NCBI GenBank assembly: GCA_047495785.1 | Contig: JBLDXI010000033.1 | Coordinates: 2,852,001-2,916,000, forward strand | Length of the DNA: 64,000 nucleotides | From: Lepidodermella squamata | Taxonomy: Eukaryota; Gastrotricha | Direction: 5' to 3' | Position numbers and translations under genes: made by a program | The notes under the pieces: model-generated | Database searches by the model: none | What the model was told of the DNA's origin: nothing | What the model saw: the letters and a program-made list of their open reading frames with translations, nothing else | Shown: positions 60,063 through 64,000 of the stretch, one piece after another | Layout of the letters: every line of letters begins with the position of its first letter | How positions within the stretch are numbered: position 1 is the first letter of the stretch

Positions 60063-60484
60063 GATTAAACGGTTGTGTGCGAAAAGAGCAAGCGAAATAA
60101 GAGCAATGATATGAGAGCAATGACAAAAGAGCAAAACGAAATAAGAGCAACGAGATAAGAGCAGAACGACGAAAGAGCAATTATTAATGATAAATCACGA
60201 AAAAATAGTGGCACGCGATCATATATTTTTCCGCATCATTATCAAGTGATTAGCGGAGCGGTTAAACAGCAATTCGAGCTACTTGAAGGGTCGAGATTCA
60301 CTTGTCTGTTCAAAGAAAAAAAACAAGTCGCGTGCCACTATTTTTTTCTTGATTTATCATTAATAATTGCTCTTTCGTCGTTCTGCTCTTATCTCGTTGC
60401 TCTTATTTCGTTTTGCTCTTATGTCATTGCTCTCATATCATTGCTCTTATTTCGCTTGCTCTTTTCGCACACAACCGATTAAAC
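60063..60484. mobile_element. Fold-back DNA element, 406 bp, with 8-bp target duplication
   Basis: The arms, 60071-60218 and 60328-60476 (about 148 bp each), are inverted copies differing at only a few positions. The outer ends are GGTTGTGTGCGAAAAGAGC and its inverse. Each arm is made of degenerate direct repeats of an AAGAGCAA-type unit (about ten per arm). GATTAAAC stands immediately outside both ends (60063-60070 and 60477-60484), a perfect 8-bp target-site duplication as in hAT or P-type insertion. The 109-bp loop carries tRNA-like A and B boxes. No ORF spans the element, so it needs a transposase from elsewhere. Confidence 0.93.
60251..60300 (+). promoter_or_regulatory. tRNA-like Pol III boxes in the fold-back loop
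   Basis: TAGCGGAGCGGTTAA at 60251 fits the A-box consensus TRGCNNAGYNGG at all but one specified position (A in place of the final G is not needed; TAGCGGAGCGG fits), and GGTCGAGATTC at 60289 resembles a B box with two deviations. Their 35-bp spacing is within the tRNA range. Whether this is a captured tRNA piece or chance is undecided. Confidence 0.4.
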
Positions 60485-60870
60485 ATGAAACATGAACCTG
60501 TCTGTTTCCAAACATTATTTAAATCCGTGATTTAACATGAAAACGAAGGTAGTAGAAAACAAGCAAGCGGTGTATTTTATTCTTCAATTATTTACAAAAC
60601 GCCGGCCACGGGTGGGCTTTGGGCGCACACCGCGTGATCGCAAGTGATAAGAATTGTAGATTATTATATATTAGTTGTAGTTTATAATTATCGAGGTATT
60701 ACGTTGTTTCGATATTAGCGGCAGGTGGATACACAAAAGATTTTAGCGTCTTACGATAGAGATGAGCTAGAGATATTATTCTGGATAAATTTACATTTTT
60801 AATATATTTACAGCAGTTGATTGATTCGTAGATATCTTTCGGGTCGGCATTAGTATCTTCAGAATTGTCA

Positions 60871-61600
60871 TCAATATAATTTTTGTAATACGGAGTACGG
60901 AGTATGCTTACAATTAGTGTACAGGTGAGTTAAGTGGTCGGTCGCATCTAAATGAACTTTGACGGAAGAAAGAAGATCATCGCTGAATTTGAAACAGAAA
61001 ATACATTTAATACCAAAATTATTTATATAACAAAAAGGTTTATGAATAGAATTAGTTCGGAGCATAGCTAAAGTTTGAATATTTTTCATCGACCAGAAGG
61101 CTTTCCTAGTACTCGAGTATAGCAAAAATTTGTTATATGTTTCATCGGTATATACTGGATTTTGGTATAATGTTTTTAGGGAGGAGATTGTCGACAATTT
61201 GTCGTCGTTTACCCATCTTTCAAACCATTTCCCAAGTAGGGCAAGACCCTCTTTTAAGCGAATTCTGACATGCATACGCTTGAAGTTCATCTAGCATTTG
61301 TTGTAATTGTTCCGGGCTCTCCGCCATTAACGCAAAGTCGTCTGCGTAAAGTATCGCTAAAATCACGTATTCTCCGAAGGTTAGCCCCGGAAAGATTTTC
61401 ATTATATGAGGAATCAAATCGTTTATGAATATGCAAAAAAGGAGCGAGGAGAGCGGGTCTCCCTGCCGCACGCCTACATTCGACGTGATCGGGTGGCTAA
61501 ACCATATCGACGACTTCAACCTCAAAAATAACTTATTTTCTGCGTACATGTTTCTTATTACATCGACGAGAAAACAAAGCAGAAGCAAATCAAGTAGAAA
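60871..61600 (-). mobile_element. LINE reverse-transcriptase fragment
   Basis: Minus strand 61588-61220 encodes RT palm motifs: SNVGVRQGDPLSSLLFCIFI followed by NDL, then the catalytic ILYADDFALMAESPEQLQQM. A frameshift near 61260 leads into 61290-60871 (MHVRIRLKEGLALLGKWFER ...), which ends in a Cys/His-containing region (CIFCF...HLDATDHLTHLYTNC), resembling the C-terminal zinc knuckle of many LINEs. It is a truncated, frameshifted copy. Confidence 0.8.
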
Positions 61601-61905
61601 TTGCGTTTATAATTATTCTTATCAAACCGCCCGAAGCATGCGTCTCACTTGTGCTTTTGCTCGAAAACTTCAAAATTTAATCTAGAAAAGAACGCTTTTA
61701 TCGTTGCGTGCGAAACGAACTGCCAGTTGGCGGGACCACCGGGAAATCGCAAATTCAGCCCCTTTCGAATTATCGAATCCGCGTTCAATCGGCTATGCCC
61801 GTTCCACCGAATGAAGGTCTCGGAATCGATTGCGTCTGGCGACCGGGCGCCCTCCAGGGAGACGCGATTCGGTTGATGGTTGATCCCATTGATTCAACCA
61901 CTGAT

Positions 61906-63600
61906 TCAGCAGGAGAGGGTCGAAACGAGAAATTCATGCCGCTGTTCGGGCGTAGAAATTAGGGAACGATTGAATGGTACCGGCTTTTTACCGTCTCGCG
62001 TAATTTTCTCTCTTCCAAACCGGAGTACTTCGTAGACAACATCATCGGTCATTGGAATTTGCGATTCAGCCGCGTTTCTCATGTCACAAGCCGTCGGAAC
62101 CGCTGAAAGTTTCGTCAAGCGACACTTGCCTTCATATTCATCCGCGCCGAAACCTTCTCTTTAAAGACGTGGTTAAATCGGCAGCGAAATCCTCAAGCTC
62201 TTTGCTAACTTCATCGATAACTTTTTTCGCCCGTTGCCAAAAATCGATATGTTGTTTCTTCGAATGTGTTGAATTTAATCATGCCGAACAAGTCGATATA
62301 TTCTGCGGTGGCGACCGCTCGTTCGGCTGTCGTTAGTGCGACTTGTTGTACAGTCGTCGATAGTTTGCTGAGCAGCAAATAGACGTCGAACAGCACAACG
62401 ACTCAAGTGATGAGGCAAGCGTCAAGCATGTCTGACAGAGAGTGCTTTTGTTCGCGTAAAGCTTGCAGCATAGGGGCAGCCTCGTTGAGAAATGCTGGTA
62501 TCACGCGGTGCTGATGAGCAGCAAACTTTGTCTCGCTTTCGTTCTTCAAAATCAACAGCTTGCGATCTGGAAGCAGTGCTGAGTGGGCCTGTCGCAGCAG
62601 TCGACCGCGGCACCGTGTTGAATGTCCTGTCGACCCAGGAGCGCAATTTGCGAGCGTCGTCTTCGGCTAAAAAATGAAAATTTGTTTTATTCGAATCGAA
62701 ACATTTAATCAATCGAACTAACCGATTCCAGTCAAATGTGCAGGATCCCACCAATAACATCTCTCCCTGCCATCTGGAAACGGGGCAGAAGCCTTTCAAG
62801 CTCACCTGGCACATCCAGCTGAAAATATTGGCCATCGAAGCTGCCACCGTGAATTTGCCGACTGATTTCGAACGATTCAGCCACCGAGAAGATGTGTTTA
62901 GCCAGTGCTTCGCTAGTGTGGCCGGATTTAAGTACAGCTGCTCGAGTTGAGGAGTGTTTGACCAAACAGCCGACCATTTGATAGGTTCGATGATGCACCG
63001 TCATCTTGTCAGCTAATAGCATGACTGGCGGGGGTTTGTTAGTGCACTCGAGAGGCGCTGTAATTTTCGAAACAAATTCCTCGCGGCAGACGGCGGCGAA
63101 CAAGGGACGCATAGAACGTAGAAACTCAGCACTGTGGTTCAGATTTCCGACTTTTCCTTGTTCTCCTCGCAAACAGACATTGTTTGTTCGAATATTCTGG
63201 TCCATCCTTGAAAATTTGATAGCAATGGCGACCAACGCACATTCCAAATTTTTTGTTGCGAAGTTCAATTTTCCGAGCCTCAGCATCCGCGGCTTCGAGT
63301 TGCAGAACGTTATGCTTGCGTCTAGCTATAATAAGGCAGCGATAAATCGTATTCAAATGTGAATTTCAAGGCGGCTTACCTGTTACGTAAAAATGCTTGA
63401 TGACAACGGTTTTCAGGTTCACGAATTGCACGGGTTGATTTTCTTCTGCGTGAAATTTGATCGGCAAATCGGAAGGATAAGTAAACGACAGTTTGCAAGC
63501 CCTGCATGCGACTTTCTTGAATTTTGTGATGACGAGCCATTTGTTGATTTCCGGAAATTTGTTCGCATCGCTGCAATTTCGAAGCAGCGTTTCGGCGTGT
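61906..63600 (-). pseudogene. Zinc-finger/hAT-like gene (ZNF862/KIAA1586 type), probably decayed
   Basis: Minus strand. A first exon ending at 63381 (donor ACAG/GTAAGC) has INKWLVITKFKKVACRACKL, a TTF-type zinc-finger pattern. It splices in phase to 63331 onward (RRKHNVLQLEAADAEARKIE ... CYQIFKDGPEYS). After a frame change near 63165 comes GNLNHSAEFLRSMRP, then VMLLADKMTVHHRTYQMVG, FDGQYFQLDVP, WWDPAHLTGIG, TKFAAHQHRVIPAFLNEAA and FWQRAKKVIDEVSKELEDF in changing frames. These blocks are in the order I recall from ZNF862/KIAA1586-like, hAT-related proteins. At least four frame changes and an in-frame TGA (62405-62403) point to a pseudogene, though one break fits a 32-nt intron. Identity rests on recalled pattern, not a search. 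Confidence 0.5.
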
Positions 63601-63626
63601 AACGCGCTACACGAGTGCTCGAAAAG

Positions 63627-63702
63627 TGTCGTACCCGGGGATTGAACCCGGGCTGCCTTTCTGAGAAGGCACGGCTCTAACCTTTGAGCCACCATGGCCG
63701 AC
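63627..63702 (-). tRNA. tRNA-like gene or tRNA pseudogene
   Basis: Minus strand: TGGCTCAAAGGTTAGAGCC (A box and D arm), anticodon stem GCCTT/AAGGC with loop CTCAGAA (would read CAG), and a perfect T arm CCGGGTTCAATCCCCGG. The acceptor stem only pairs at its outer four bases (GTCG/CGAC) and the 5' side is about four bases too long; the long variable arm expected of tRNA-Leu is missing. So it may be a degenerate copy or a tRNA-derived SINE head. Confidence 0.55.
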
Positions 63703-64000
63703 ACACACTCCGTGTTCGCTTACGCGGTTGTAAGGGGACCAGGAGGAGAGATGGGAGGTGGACTCGCTCCCTATACGGCGTTTTCCGGTAGCAGATTTTG
63801 TGCTTGATCCGAGGTGATTTTTGTCGGCGGCGGCGTAGGTTGAGCTATTTGTAAGCGGCCGAGCGCTTCAGTTGGAGTTTTAATTGTTGCCTCGTACGAT
63901 TTTACTTGAGCTGGAAATATGGGCTTTATATAAATTTGAATATGGAGGAAAATCGCTATTTACCTAGTAGTGCTTCACACGATGCGCAAGAAACGGCAGG
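63703..64000. other. Right edge, no gene seen
   Basis: About 300 bp of mixed composition with no supportable ORF or RNA. Confidence 0.5.

Noticed and set aside
1-64000. CRISPR arrays, operators, riboswitches or prokaryotic operons
   Set aside because: The window is clearly animal nuclear DNA; no regularly spaced direct repeats of CRISPR type were seen.

Overview
This is a eukaryotic, animal genomic window. It has intron-containing genes, eukaryote-type nuclear tRNAs and metazoan-only families (an FERM/protein 4.1 protein, an MNK kinase, an RZ-type RGS protein). Strong 3' splice sites with no visible upstream exon lie 20-45 bases before the start codons of at least five genes. That fits spliced-leader trans-splicing or 5'UTR introns. 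With the protein flavour (an frm-1-like 4.1 protein) it suggests a nematode or another invertebrate, but the sequence alone does not fix the phylum.

Layout, left to right. 2.0-3.3 kb (+): 3' exons of an RGS protein of the RGS17/19/20 type, whose 5' part is probably outside the window. 3.3-10.6 kb: non-coding, with one LINE remnant at 9.1 kb. 10.6-14.9 kb (-): an MNK kinase and, 0.56 kb upstream of it on the same strand, RAD23; both close exactly in frame. 17.4-19.2 kb (+): cohesin RAD21/SCC1. 20.5-24.0 kb (+): COX15 (heme A synthase), with a 567-bp TA-flanked MITE in intron 2. 24-29.3 kb: non-coding. 29.3-31.7 kb (+): an unrecognised single-pass membrane protein with a PPxY-bearing cytoplasmic tail. 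33.5-45.6 kb (-): an FRM-1/protein 4.1 gene built entirely of phase-0 exons, with a 6-kb intron hosting MITEs and a LINE tail. 45.6-49.7 kb: non-coding. 49.8-51.8 kb (+): complete ribosomal protein L3.

From 52.4 kb to the right edge the character changes to a mobile-element graveyard: a CR1/Jockey-like LINE, a decayed Penelope-like element with a GIY-YIG domain, a LINE linker fragment, a copia integrase fragment, a tRNA array (Phe, Pro, Glu, Lys plus pseudo-tRNAs) splitting one copy of a segmental duplication, a 406-bp fold-back element with a perfect 8-bp target duplication, another LINE RT, and a decayed zinc-finger/hAT-like gene of the ZNF862/KIAA1586 type.

The host genes are unrelated housekeeping and signalling functions: DNA repair/proteasome shuttle, chromosome cohesion, heme A synthesis, translation, membrane skeleton, and kinase and G-protein signalling. 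I see no functional cluster. The most notable observations are the fold-back element, the tRNA array inside a duplication, the loss of a conserved heme-pocket His in COX15, an acidic tail and missing separase-type sites in RAD21, and the PPxY membrane protein.
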